DNA from: DATLBY01 sp035526665 | GTDB taxonomy: Bacteria; Acidobacteriota; Terriglobia; Bryobacterales; Bryobacteraceae | Assembly (NCBI GenBank): GCA_035526665.1 | Contig: DATLBY010000170.1 | Coordinates: forward strand, 1 to 14,511 | Direction: 5' to 3' | Length of the DNA stretch: 14,511 nt | Shown: one piece after another, positions 1 to 7,423 of the stretch | How positions within the stretch are numbered: position 1 is the first letter of the stretch | Layout: every line of letters starts with the position of its first letter | The notes under the pieces: generated by a model | Databases searched by the model: none | What the model saw: only the letters and a program-made list of their open reading frames with translations | Told to the model about the DNA's origin: nothing | Translations under genes and position numbers: made by a program

Positions 1-2312
1 GGATTTGAGAGACGATTCAGCGGCGTGATGTTGTTGTCCAGGCTCGTGACCATCGGCGTATCACGGAACGCAGTGATGGCGCCGAGTCCATTTCCTTGTA
101 TGTTACGGGGAACGTAGAACAGGCCGTAGCCGCTGCGCACCACCACTTTCTCGGTAATCCGGTAGGCCAAGCCGATGCGCGGGGCGAAATCCGTGAGCGG
201 CGTCTCCTGCTGATTCCGCCCGTTTTCTCCATTCACCCAGCGCAATGCCCCGCGAAGATTCGGCAAGCCCGCGGCCTGCGCGATCGGGCTGGCAACACTC
301 GGATCGAACCACGCGATCCGTCCCCACTTTTCGCGATCTCCGCGTTGCAGATCCCAACGCAGGCCGAGGTTCAGAGTCAACTTTTTGCTGACGCGCCAGT
401 CGTCCTGGAAATAGAGAGCCGTATAAAGACCCTGCGTGGAGATTGGGTTGAGCTGCCGGAAGGTTCCACTGGAGGGAGTGCCCAGCAAAAAGTCGGCGAA
501 CCCGTGTCCTCCGATTTGCGAAGCGACATTGGCGATCGGTCCCTGCGTATAGGCCCGGGTGAAGCTATAGTTGCCGGACGGCGCCGTGTTCTGGCCTTCA
601 TTGAAGTCGAGGATCCGGTAATCCACACCGTATTTCAGGTTGTGACTGCCGCGGGAGTTCACGATGCCGCCGCGCATCGCCCAAACATTGCGCGGCTGGT
701 ATTGCGTGAATGAATCGGAGGCGTTGGATATTCCGGCGGGAATATCCGTGATGGTCGCCGACGGCACTTGATCCACGGCGATCGCGTTGATATTCGCGGG
801 AAAGCCGAGAGACTTGAAATCGAAGCCGCGGGAGAGCCCAAACTGAGTCGCCAGCGCCCGGCTGAACGAGAACTGCGCGGTAGCCAGCCACGTGGGTCCG
901 AAGATACGCGTGAGGTCGGCTACGGCCTGATGGTACGTGTCCGTTGTATTGCGGCCCCCTCCGAGAGGCACCGGCAGCGGACCGGGTACAAGGCGAACAT
1001 CCTTTTGCTGCGAGTAGCGTCCGAACATGCGGGTGTTTTGGCCGAACGTATGGTCCACGCGCGCGTCCCACTTATCCGTATTGATAGTTGAGCCGGCGCT
1101 GCGCACGAAATTGTTTTGGCCGAGCGCATTGCCGGGCTGGTTGGGCTCTGGAAACAGATCGGCCAGCCGGCGCGAGACGGAATCGATGCGATCGGAAGGA
1201 ATTACATTGCCGGGGAAGGCAGACCGCTGCCGCTGGCCGTTCGCCAGGGTTTCCGCGGTGAGCGGATCATAAATCGTAATTCGTTGATTGCCACCAGTGA
1301 GAGTTTGAGAGAAGTCGCCGCGCCGCTGCAGCAGCGTTGGCACCGTAGTCACGAATGTGACCGGGAATCCTTGACGGAGGCCCTCATAATCCGCGAAGAA
1401 GAACGTCTTGTTCTTAATAATCGGTCCCCCGGCGTTGGCGCCGAACTGGTGACGTTTGAAGGAAGGGTTGGGAAGGCCAGAGGCGTTGTTGAACCAGTTG
1501 TTGGCTTCGATATAGGAGTGGCGCTCAAAATCGTAGACGAGCCCATGATATTCATTGGCTCCGGATTTTGTGATCACGTTAATAACGCCGCCGGAGGTAC
1601 GCCCGAACTCGGCGTCGTAGCTATTGGCCTGCACCTTGAACTCCTGCACGGAATCGACCGGCGGATTGATGATGCCGCGATTGATGTCGGGTGTCGTATT
1701 CGCGGCTCCGTCGAGCAAAAGCTCCTGCGAACCCGATCGCCCGCCGCCCACGTTGAAATCGGATTTGAAGAAGTTGCGCCCGAGCTCCTGGCCTCCGCCA
1801 TTGCCGAAATTTCCGCCAAAGGTGACGCCGGGTGTCAGGCCGATCAGCGCCAGCGGGTCGCGGACATTCAGCGGCAGCCCCTCGATGGTGCGCGTATTCA
1901 CCACTTGGCCCACGCTGGCGGTCTGTGTCTGCAGCGCCTCGGCGGCAGCCGTCACCACCACGAGTTCGGAAGCGTCGCCCAGCTGCAGCGGTATGTCGAG
2001 CGTGATGTTGTCGTTCACCTGAAGCGTAATCGGGCCCTGTTCGTATTTCTTAAATCCGGCGAGTGAGGCTGCGATGTTGTATTGGCCCGGCGGCAACGCG
2101 AGAAACCGATAAATCCCCTGCTCGTTCGATTGCGTGGAAAATGCGGTGTTTGTAGCGAGATTCGTTGCCGTCAATTTCGCATTCGGAACCGAGGAACCGC
2201 TGGTGTCGCGAACCTCGCCGCTGATCTGCGCCTGGAAGGTCTGCGCCCGCGTTGAACCCGCCGCTAGCGCGAAGAAAGCCAGCCTTGCCGTTAAACCTTT
2301 GAAACTGCTCAT
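1..2312 (-). CDS. Oar-like TonB-dependent outer-membrane receptor (partial, C-terminus off left edge)
   Basis: About 770 codons are open from the ATG to the window edge, so the C-terminal part of the barrel is missing. Residues 1-24 form a signal peptide with an Ala-x-Ala-like site (TRA before Gln24). Residues about 27-111 are a carboxypeptidase-regulatory-like beta-sandwich (ISGEVRDTSG, YRFLALPPGQY). A plug-like region follows, with VQEFKVQ near 222 and AEFGRTSGGVINVITKSG at 234-251, a hallmark of Oar-like receptors; beta-barrel sequence rich in Asn, Gly and aromatic residues follows. GAGG-type Shine-Dalgarno bases (GAGG) lie 8 bases before the ATG. The family sits in the outer membrane and is greatly expanded in Acidobacteria, where substrates are mostly unknown; polysaccharide or peptide uptake is usually assumed. 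The gene stands alone, with a long non-coding region upstream. The family call is secure; the substrate cannot be told. Confidence 0.9.
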   Translation of the reverse strand, partial: MSSFKGLTARLAFFALAAGSTRAQTFQAQISGEVRDTSGSSVPNAKLTATNLATNTAFSTQSNEQGIYRFLALPPGQYNIAASLAGFKKYEQGPITLQVNDNITLDIPLQLGDASELVVVTAAAEALQTQTASVGQVVNTRTIEGLPLNVRDPLALIGLTPGVTFGGNFGNGGGQELGRNFFKSDFNVGGGRSGSQELLLDGAANTTPDINRGIINPPVDSVQEFKVQANSYDAEFGRTSGGVINVITKSGANEYHGLVYDFERHSYIEANNWFNNASGLPNPSFKRHQFGANAGGPIIKNKTFFFADYEGLRQGFPVTFVTTVPTLLQRRGDFSQTLTGGNQRITIYDPLTAETLANGQRQRSAFPGNVIPSDRIDSVSRRLADLFPEPNQPGNALGQNNFVRSAGSTINTDKWDARVDHTFGQNTRMFGRYSQQKDVRLVPGPLPVPLGGGRNTTDTYHQAVADLTRIFGPTWLATAQFSFSRALATQFGLSRGFDFKSLGFPANINAIAVDQVPSATITDIPAGISNASDSFTQYQPRNVWAMRGGIVNSRGSHNLKYGVDYRILDFNEGQNTAPSGNYSFTRAYTQGPIANVASQIGGHGFADFLLGTPSSGTFRQLNPISTQGLYTALYFQDDWRVSKKLTLNLGLRWDLQRGDREKWGRIAWFDPSVASPIAQAAGLPNLRGALRWVNGENGRNQQETPLTDFAPRIGLAYRITEKVVVRSGYGLFYVPRNIQGNGLGAITAFRDTPMVTSLDNNITPLNRLSN

Positions 2313-2529
2313 AGGATTATCCTCGTCATACTTTCGCTCCACGTCTCTCACTGCTTGTTAGCGCCAGATCGAGGTTCAATGCGCCGCGGCTTAAAACCCA
2401 ACGGACTAATCTTTCATCGAATGCGAGCATGCCCCGCCTGCCTGAAAACCCATCAGAAGTATATCTTTTTGCTCGCCTTCCTGGTATTTCACAATGGCTG
2501 CGGAGCCAGGCATACTCAGAGGTTGCTTC
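2313..2529. other. Non-coding region upstream of the receptor gene
   Basis: No credible gene is seen on either strand. The open frames here are short, lack a ribosome site and have no recognisable domain. The promoter of the receptor gene should lie in the left part, but no convincing -35/-10 pair was found. The right part borders the transposase relic and may be further decayed element sequence. Confidence 0.5.
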
Positions 2530-2740
2530 CGCTTCAGACACTGGCACATCTACGTGTCGTACATCAACGTCAGCAGGACCTTCTACTACCTGTCAACATT
2601 CGGGACCGTTGCAGTGGCTACATGGCTACATTAGCCCGCAGGACATGCTCGCCGGGCGTCAACAGGAGATCCATGCCGGGCGGGATCGGAAGCTGGCGGC
2701 GGCGCGAAAAAACGGCAGCACGCGTAAAGATCAAAAGGCC
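2530..2740 (+). pseudogene. IS3-family transposase (OrfB) relic, frameshifted and internally deleted
   Basis: Three short pieces in three different forward frames match, in order, parts of an IS3-type OrfB integrase. At 2539-2595 is HWHIYVSYINVSRTFYYLS, which corresponds to the start of the rve catalytic domain; Tyr (codon TAC, 2551-2553) sits where these proteins carry the first catalytic Asp. Next, in another frame, 2598-2623 reads IRDRCSGY, like the ILDGCSRY segment that follows. Then 2624-2710 reads GYISPQDMLAG and QQEIHAGRDRKLAAARK, the usual C-terminal end of this group. The middle of the domain (second Asp and Glu) is gone. The joint lies at two tandem copies of GGCTACAT (2616-2631). 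No inverted repeats were identified, so the element's ends are unknown. It cannot encode an active enzyme. The family match is from memory of the motif pattern. Confidence 0.75.
2616..2631. repeat. Tandem 8-base repeat at the deletion joint of the transposase relic
   Basis: GGCTACAT occurs twice head to tail (2616-2623 and 2624-2631). The left copy belongs to the codons after the first catalytic region, and the right copy starts the C-terminal GYISPQDML segment. This is the kind of scar expected when recombination or slippage between short similar sequences removes the segment between them. Confidence 0.7.
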
Positions 2741-2901
2741 CCGTCTCGGGCAGCCGAAGCATCCGATGAAGTGGATCGGCTTGGAGGTCCGATTCGCGGG
2801 AGTACTTGGCTGACGCTTTGGGGCGACCCTACGATAAGCCCCCTTCACACGAAGTGGGCGATGCTGGTGAACACTACGGTATTAATGGCTAACTTTACGC
2901 A
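2741..2901. other. Non-coding sequence between relic and CPBP protease gene end
   Basis: No gene is supported. The forward frame of the relic stays open through here and into the protease gene, but beyond about 2740 its sequence resembles no known protein and shows no coding-like composition. It may contain the right end of the decayed insertion element. No poly-T-flanked hairpin was found that could serve as terminator for the protease gene ending at 2902. Confidence 0.4.
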
Positions 2902-3768
2902 TCAACAGGCTCTCCAGGAACTTTCGGGAAGCTCGGGCCTGTTTGCCGAGCTAGGGCGCGCAAGACGGCCCCCCGTGCCGATCACGATCGCAAGCGCCAC
3001 CGCTATCCCACTCGACACGATAACCTGGATCGGACCCATCCCGAACGGTCGCACACCGACCCACTTCATCACGGCTCCAAAGCCTTTCCAAAAGGCGTTC
3101 TCCGCCGACATCGGCTCGGTGGCGAACAAGCCTCCAATGTAGGTCCCCACCGAGTTGAACACAGCGTGTCCGAGGATTGCTGGAATCACCGCGAAGCGAG
3201 CCATGTTCGTGCCGAAGCTCAAAATCATCGTCAAGCTCATCACCAGCGGCAGGTAAAGCGAGAGCGTCGGATGCGGCCACGCATCGGATGCGAAGAGCGG
3301 CAAGTGCCAGCAGGTCCAAAGCACACCGAGCAGCAATGATCCGCGCAGCGCCCCGAAACGCTCCTGCAACCGCGGAAGCGCGTAGCCACGCCAGCCGGGC
3401 TCCTCGCCGAGAGGTCCGCCGAGCAAGGTCGACCAATTGTAAGACCCCGCCGCTATCAGAACTCCCCAATTCAACTTCCGTGGGTCTTCGCTTAACAAGA
3501 CTGCCGGAAGCGCCACGAATGCGAGCAGCGTCAATCCGGCGCATACGGCGCACGCTAGCAACGTCCGGCGCCAGCCGCAATGCCAGCGAAACGCGGGCCT
3601 GCCTTCGCCCGACCACCGTTGGGTGATGATCGCCGCGACCAGCGGTCCGAGTGCCGCAGCGCACGATGTCTCGATCGGCGCGCCCAAGAGCGCGATCGCG
3701 AATGCAAAAGGCCAAGCGAACCCGTATGCAAGCAGGAAGAACGTCAGCAGCGGATATCGGCGAGCCAT
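2902..3768 (-). CDS. CPBP-family intramembrane metalloprotease (CAAX-protease/bacteriocin-processing type)
   Basis: A 288-residue polytopic membrane protein. Hydrophobic segments lie at about 7-29, 35-50, 68-92, 104-118, 143-160, 168-186, 193-212 and 246-266. All three CPBP signatures are present: the paired glutamates EEPGWR at 122-127, WTCWH ending in His155, and HAVFN with His201 and Asn205. These residues bind the metal and activate water in the Rce1-like glutamate intramembrane protease family. The ATG at 3768 was chosen because it begins just before the first membrane segment; the frame is open upstream to a GTG at 3885, which would add 39 unlikely residues. The gene stands alone between a relic-bearing spacer and the terminator of the PEP-CTERM gene. 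Members process prenylated proteins, peptides or immunity factors; the substrate here cannot be inferred from the neighbours. Confidence 0.88.
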   Translation of the reverse strand: MARRYPLLTFFLLAYGFAWPFAFAIALLGAPIETSCAAALGPLVAAIITQRWSGEGRPAFRWHCGWRRTLLACAVCAGLTLLAFVALPAVLLSEDPRKLNWGVLIAAGSYNWSTLLGGPLGEEPGWRGYALPRLQERFGALRGSLLLGVLWTCWHLPLFASDAWPHPTLSLYLPLVMSLTMILSFGTNMARFAVIPAILGHAVFNSVGTYIGGLFATEPMSAENAFWKGFGAVMKWVGVRPFGMGPIQVIVSSGIAVALAIVIGTGGRLARPSSANRPELPESSWRAC

Positions 3769-3836
3769 CTCGCTGTATCTTACTTCCTGGCGCCGTTCTG
3801 CGAGGACGCGCGACGATTGTCCTGGAAAGAAACCGC

Positions 3837-3848
3837 CGAAGCGCTTCG
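3837..3848. repeat. 12-base perfect palindrome upstream of the CPBP protease gene
   Basis: CGAAGCGCTTCG is its own reverse complement and lies about 70 bases before the chosen start of the protease gene. It could be an operator, but short GC-rich palindromes arise by chance, and it would be coding if the distant GTG start at 3885 were used. No function is claimed. Confidence 0.3.
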
Positions 3849-3907
3849 TACTTCCTGGGGAAAGGGCTTCAATGCTGTCGAGCACCCACCATTTTTATTA
3901 ACCAGCC

Positions 3908-3940
3908 AAAAAAAGGGACGGCCCGGCTTCGGGACGCCCC
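3908..3940 (-). terminator. Rho-independent terminator of the PEP-CTERM-like gene
   Basis: Read on the minus strand, a GGGGCGTCCCG arm, an AAGC loop and a CGGGCCGTCCC arm form an 11-pair stem (one G-U pair and one mismatch), directly followed by seven T. It sits 21 bases after the stop codon at 3962-3964. This is the clearest terminator in the window and separates this gene from the CPBP protease gene downstream. Confidence 0.88.
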
Positions 3941-3961
3941 TGGTCATCAGATAAATCTCTG

Positions 3962-4678
3962 CTATGCGAGAGCTTCCGTTTGCAATCCCTTCAGCCGTCT
4001 CTTCCATTTCCGGCTAATCAGTAACAGGCCTGTAGCACAAAGCAGCATGGTGGCTACTTCGGGAGTCTCCGCCGCGGCCGGCGCCGCCGCACTGCCAAAG
4101 CTGAAATTATCGATGACAGAGTACGTGTTTACCGGATTGATAAAGTCGATGCGCGTAATCGGAGTATCGGAGGAGATGCCGAAGAAGGCGCGCGTCGGCC
4201 TCGCAAAGGTCGGAACAAGATAGTCGGTGGTTCCGTTGACCCGCACGGTGTAGGTTCCACCATTCGTGTTACCTGTCATCAGATCGACACCAAGAGAGGT
4301 CGCACCTCCGCTGGGAAGATATGCCCGGATGGACCTGGTATAGGTCGCGCTGTAGTCGTCGCCGCGTAGAATTGCCCCCGAGCCCCAGTCGTACCATGGC
4401 TGACTGGCGTTTGCGAACACATTCGACAAGGAATAACCGGTGGCGGAGAATATGCCGAGAAATTGCACTCCCGAAACGGTCAGCCCGCTCGATGTGCTGT
4501 AGTCAACAGCTGTGCCTGCCGCGGGTCCGCTGAAATCGATGGTGGTCACCGACGTCGAGGCACCCAGCCAAGTCGCGCGATCGACAAACGTCACGGTGGT
4601 CCCGAAGCACGTGCCTGCGATAAATGTCAGACCCACTATCGCCACGGGGCAGAATACACCTAATCTATGGATGTTCAT
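3962..4678 (-). CDS. PEP-CTERM-like exported protein
   Basis: A 238-residue exported protein. Residues 1-27 form a signal peptide (NIHRLGVFC, then a hydrophobic core ending near CFG). The body is rich in Thr, Ser, Gly and aromatic residues and predicted mostly beta, with no known catalytic motif. The C-terminus has the tripartite PEP-CTERM plan: a short motif TPEVAT at 205-210, a hydrophobic helix (MLLCATGLLLI) and a basic cluster (RKWKRRLK at 223-230). The motif reads Pro-Glu-Val instead of the usual Pro-Glu-Pro. In the family this tail is sorted by an exosortase, linked with exopolysaccharide; none lies in this window. The ATG at 4678 has AGGA 6 bases upstream; the frame also runs upstream to 4774 without a ribosome site. 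It is followed by a strong terminator and is therefore probably a single-gene unit. Confidence 0.82.
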   Translation of the reverse strand: MNIHRLGVFCPVAIVGLTFIAGTCFGTTVTFVDRATWLGASTSVTTIDFSGPAAGTAVDYSTSSGLTVSGVQFLGIFSATGYSLSNVFANASQPWYDWGSGAILRGDDYSATYTRSIRAYLPSGGATSLGVDLMTGNTNGGTYTVRVNGTTDYLVPTFARPTRAFFGISSDTPITRIDFINPVNTYSVIDNFSFGSAAAPAAAETPEVATMLLCATGLLLISRKWKRRLKGLQTEALA

Positions 4679-4701
4679 GTTTTTCCTATCCCACTGGAAC
4701 T

Positions 4702-4742
4702 TCACCGAATGGTGAGTTGTCCTACGGGAGACAACGCTCCCG
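4702..4742 (-). promoter_or_regulatory. Structured leader of the PEP-CTERM-like gene with alternative hairpins
   Basis: Just upstream of the start at 4678 are three inverted repeats. TCACC/GGTGA (4702-4706 and 4711-4715) closes a 4-base loop. GTTGTC/GACAAC (4716-4721 and 4730-4735) closes an 8-base loop. CGGGAG/CTCCCG (4725-4730 and 4737-4742) closes a 6-base loop. The last two share bases and cannot form together. This could be an RNA switch, or nested inverted repeats acting as protein-binding sites. It matches no riboswitch family that I recognise. No promoter was found, so whether this stretch is transcribed is unproven. Confidence 0.4.
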
Positions 4743-4861
4743 CCAGGCCCGAGCCACAACGCAGCTACGCACATCTATTGGCTGTGATTCGAAACGGTAG
4801 TGCGGAGGGTGACCTCAGGCTCTTATCTGATTAATCCTATGGACCGAAGGCTGTTCTTGGC

Positions 4862-6235
4862 CTACCGGAGTGACTGGTGGATTTTACGGCCATATTCAGC
4901 GCCCTTTTCGATGACTTGCGCCAAATTGATGGTAGTCAGTTGCCGGCTGCGCACCACAAGCTTTCCGTTCACCATCACGTGCTGCACATCGGAGCCCTTG
5001 AGCGCATACACCAGTTGCGAATATACGTTGTAGAGAGGCACTGCGTGGGGAGCATCCAGCTTTACGAACATCAGGTCGGCGCGCTTGCCGGTTTCAATCG
5101 ACCCGATCTCTTTTGATAACCCCAGGGCACGGGCTCCGCGGATTGTCGCCATTTCGAAGACCTGCTCGGCGCTGAGAGCCAGCGGATCGCGCAGCGTCAC
5201 CTTTTGCAGTTTGGCGGCCAGGTCCATCTCTTCGAACATATTGACGTCGTTGTTGCTGCCGGCCGGGCCGTCGGTTCCGAGTCCCGCCGCCAGATTCCGC
5301 CGGAGGAACTGCATCACCGGGGCGACGCCGCTCGCCAGCTTCATGTTGCTGGATGGGCAGTGCGCAATGCCCGTGCCGCGTCTCTGCAGAATAGCGATGT
5401 CCTCGTCATTCACCCAAATCGCATGCGCCACCAGGGTGCGGCCGCTTAGCACGCCCAGGCTCTCCAGTAACTTCGTAGGACTCATGTTCCGCTTGCTTGC
5501 CAGCTCGCTGTTCTCCCGCTCGGTCTCCGAAAGGTGGATCAACAGAGGCTTCTGATACCGGTTGGCCAGGGCGCGCGCGGCCCGCAGCGTCTCGTCGGAA
5601 TTCGTATACACGGCATGCGGCGCGACTGCCGGAACAATCAGCGGATCATGATCATATTTTTTTAAGAACAAGTCGGCCCGGTGCATGGCTTCGGCCGGAC
5701 TCTTGGCGTCCGCAACCGGAAACTGAATCACGGTCTGGCCCAGCACGCCGCGCATGCCGCATTCCTTCGTCGCCTCGGCGATCACGTCTTCGAAGTAATA
5801 CATGTCGGCGTAAGTTGTCGTGCCCGAGAGCAGCATCTCCGCGCACGCCAGCCGGGTTCCCCAGCGGACAAATTCCGGTGTTACGTTCTTCGCCTCCGCC
5901 GGAAAGATGTATTTCTGGAGCCAGTCCTGGAGCCGCAGATCGTCCGCAATGCCGCGGAACAGAGCCATGGGAGCATGCGTGTGCGTGTTGATCAGCCCCG
6001 GCGCTATCAATGATTTCGGCTCGTCTATCCTGGATTTTGCCTGAAACTTCGCGTCGATTTCAGCCTTGCTACCGGCGGCGAGAATGCGTTCGCCCCGCAC
6101 CGCAATCGCGCCGTTTTCAATGACCCGGTGCGAGCCGTCCATAGTCACCACGTAGCGGGCCCTCAGGATGTAATCGGCCGGCTCAGCGGATAGCCCGCAG
6201 GACGCCAGCAGCAGGCTAATCCAGAAACGAAACAT
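4862..6235 (-). CDS. Exported amidohydrolase, MTA/SAH/adenosine deaminase type
   Basis: A 457-residue metal-dependent hydrolase of the TrzN/MtaD subgroup. The barrel's metal and catalytic residues are all visible: HTH at 85-87, His207 in APHAVY, HLSE with His234 and Glu237, His271 in VAHAIW, and Asp322 in GTDGPAG. Family members deaminate 5'-methylthioadenosine, S-adenosylhomocysteine, adenosine or related aromatic amines. Unusually, the protein begins with a short signal sequence (MFRFWIS, then LLLASC). Leu-Ala-Ser-Cys13 fits a lipobox, and LSA before Glu18 would suit signal peptidase I, so it probably acts in the periplasm, possibly as a lipoprotein. It overlaps the end of cdd by 20 bases and is the last gene of the nucleoside-salvage run, which points to adenosine deamination feeding the neighbouring purine-nucleoside phosphorylase. 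Substrate is inferred, not seen. Confidence 0.88.
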   Translation of the reverse strand: MFRFWISLLLASCGLSAEPADYILRARYVVTMDGSHRVIENGAIAVRGERILAAGSKAEIDAKFQAKSRIDEPKSLIAPGLINTHTHAPMALFRGIADDLRLQDWLQKYIFPAEAKNVTPEFVRWGTRLACAEMLLSGTTTYADMYYFEDVIAEATKECGMRGVLGQTVIQFPVADAKSPAEAMHRADLFLKKYDHDPLIVPAVAPHAVYTNSDETLRAARALANRYQKPLLIHLSETERENSELASKRNMSPTKLLESLGVLSGRTLVAHAIWVNDEDIAILQRRGTGIAHCPSSNMKLASGVAPVMQFLRRNLAAGLGTDGPAGSNNDVNMFEEMDLAAKLQKVTLRDPLALSAEQVFEMATIRGARALGLSKEIGSIETGKRADLMFVKLDAPHAVPLYNVYSQLVYALKGSDVQHVMVNGKLVVRSRQLTTINLAQVIEKGAEYGRKIHQSLR

Positions 6236-6602
6236 CGAAGGGCCTCGGGAAGAGATCTTTCAAGCGCAATACTTCGGACTTGCCCGAAAGATTCACTAGC
6301 GTGAGCTCGACGTCACCGCAGAACTCCCAAAGGATCTGCCGGCAGGCGCCGCAGGGAGGCGTCAGCACTTCCGAATCGGCCGCGACCGCCACTCGTTGAA
6401 ACCGCCGGGCGCCTTCAGAGATCGCCTTGAACACCGCGACCCGCTCCGCACAGAGAGTCAGCCCGTAGGTCGCGTTCTCCACATTGCAGCCGGTATGGAT
6501 GCCGCCGTCTGCGTCCTGGATCGCCGCCCCTACCTGGAAATGAGAGAAAGGCGCGTGAGCGTTCTGCCTGGCCCGCAACGCCGCCTGAATCAGCGCGTCC
6601 AT
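6216..6602 (-). CDS. cdd: Cytidine deaminase (homotetrameric type)
   Basis: A 128-residue protein, the usual length of the short, tetrameric cytidine deaminases. It deaminates cytidine and deoxycytidine to uridine and deoxyuridine in the cytoplasm. The zinc site is complete: Cys51-Ala-Glu53 in TLCAERVAV, with Glu53 as the proton shuttle, and Cys84 and Cys87 in PPCGACRQ. The substrate-binding NVEN stretch is at 40-43 and the N-terminal APFSHFQVGAA is typical. The ATG at 6602 starts 5 bases after the stop of the phosphorylase gene, and AAGGCGGA upstream can serve as its ribosome site. A GTG at 6629 in the same frame would overlap that gene and add nine residues not found in the family. The product uridine is a substrate for the pyrimidine phosphorylase encoded upstream. 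Confidence 0.96.
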   Translation of the reverse strand: MDALIQAALRARQNAHAPFSHFQVGAAIQDADGGIHTGCNVENATYGLTLCAERVAVFKAISEGARRFQRVAVAADSEVLTPPCGACRQILWEFCGDVELTLVNLSGKSEVLRLKDLFPRPFDVSFLD

Positions 6603-6607
6603 TGGGA

Positions 6608-7423
6608 CTAATCCGCCTTTACCAGGCACGGGATCACGGCTCTCAAAAGTTTTATAAGCGTTTCGCGGACCATCGCGCCGGCCTCCAGCACCTCTTCATG
6701 ATGAATCTTCTGCGGCAGTACGCCGGCCGCCATATTCGTGACGCAGGAAATGGCCAGGCATTTCATGCCCATGTGGTTGGCGACAATCACCTCGGGCACG
6801 GTAGACATACCGACCAGGTCCGCGCCGATCGTCCGCAGGTAGCGGATCTCCGCCGGCGTCTCATAAGAGGGTCCGGACACGGCTGCATACACACCTTCGG
6901 AAATCTCTATCCCGAGTTGCGCAGCCAGCTGCTTCGCAATCTCGCGATAGCGAACGGGATATGCCTCCGACATATCGGGAAACCGCGGCCCAAATTCTTC
7001 CTCGTTCGCGCCTATCAGGGGATTGGCGCCCTGCAGATTGATGTGATCGGAGATCAGTGCCAGCCCGCCGCGCTTTAGATCGAGATTGATCCCGCCGGCC
7101 GCATTGGTCAGCACCAGCGACTCGACGCCCAGCAACTTCATTACCCGTACGCCGAATGTAACGCGCGCCAGCGAATAGCCCTCATAGAGGTGGGCCCGCC
7201 CGGACATGCAGAGTACATGGACGCCATCGAGCAATCCAAACACCAGCTTGCCCGCATGTCCGATCGCGGTGGATCGCGGCCAGCCGGGAATCTCCTGATA
7301 CGGCAGCGAAATCGGACTTTCCAGTTCTCCGCAAAATGCGCCCAGTCCACTGCCCAACACCACGCCCACCGTGGGCGCGGCCGGCAGCCGCTTCTGGAGA
7401 AATAATTTAGTCTGGTGAACCAT
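6608..7423 (-). CDS. punA: Purine-nucleoside phosphorylase (trimeric, inosine/guanosine type)
   Basis: A 271-residue PNP that splits purine nucleosides with phosphate into base and (deoxy)ribose-1-phosphate. Family motifs are in order: phosphate loop VVLGSGLG at 21-28, GRAHLYEGY at 75-83, NAAGG at 108-112, SGPSYETPAE with Glu188, VGMSTVPE at 204-211, and CVTNMAAG with Asn230. Glu188 and Asn230 match the Glu/Asn pair that in the trimeric class selects 6-oxopurines, so inosine and guanosine are expected substrates and adenosine is not. The start at 7423 overlaps the TAA of the transporter gene by one base (TAATG), a typical translational coupling; an in-frame ATG at 7447 would lie inside that gene. 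MTA phosphorylase is a relative, but Asn at this position argues against it. Confidence 0.94.
   Translation of the reverse strand: MVHQTKLFLQKRLPAAPTVGVVLGSGLGAFCGELESPISLPYQEIPGWPRSTAIGHAGKLVFGLLDGVHVLCMSGRAHLYEGYSLARVTFGVRVMKLLGVESLVLTNAAGGINLDLKRGGLALISDHINLQGANPLIGANEEEFGPRFPDMSEAYPVRYREIAKQLAAQLGIEISEGVYAAVSGPSYETPAEIRYLRTIGADLVGMSTVPEVIVANHMGMKCLAISCVTNMAAGVLPQKIHHEEVLEAGAMVRETLIKLLRAVIPCLVKAD

Noticed and set aside
1116..2066. Long plus-strand open frame of 316 codons opposite the receptor gene
   Set aside because: It lies wholly antisense to the well-supported receptor, has no ribosome site and no recognisable domain; the high GC content keeps opposite frames open.
2429..3142. Plus-strand open frame of 237 codons spanning the transposase relic and the end of the CPBP gene
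   Set aside because: Only its 2624-2740 part resembles a transposase tail; the rest is non-coding or antisense to the CPBP protease, so it is not one gene.
4679..4774. Cyclic-di-GMP riboswitch in the PEP-CTERM leader
   Set aside because: The conserved GEMM core elements were looked for in both orientations and not found.
4779..4861. Terminator after the amidohydrolase gene
   Set aside because: Only weak GC-rich pairings and no T-run occur after the stop at 4862, so the end of the long transcript is not identified.
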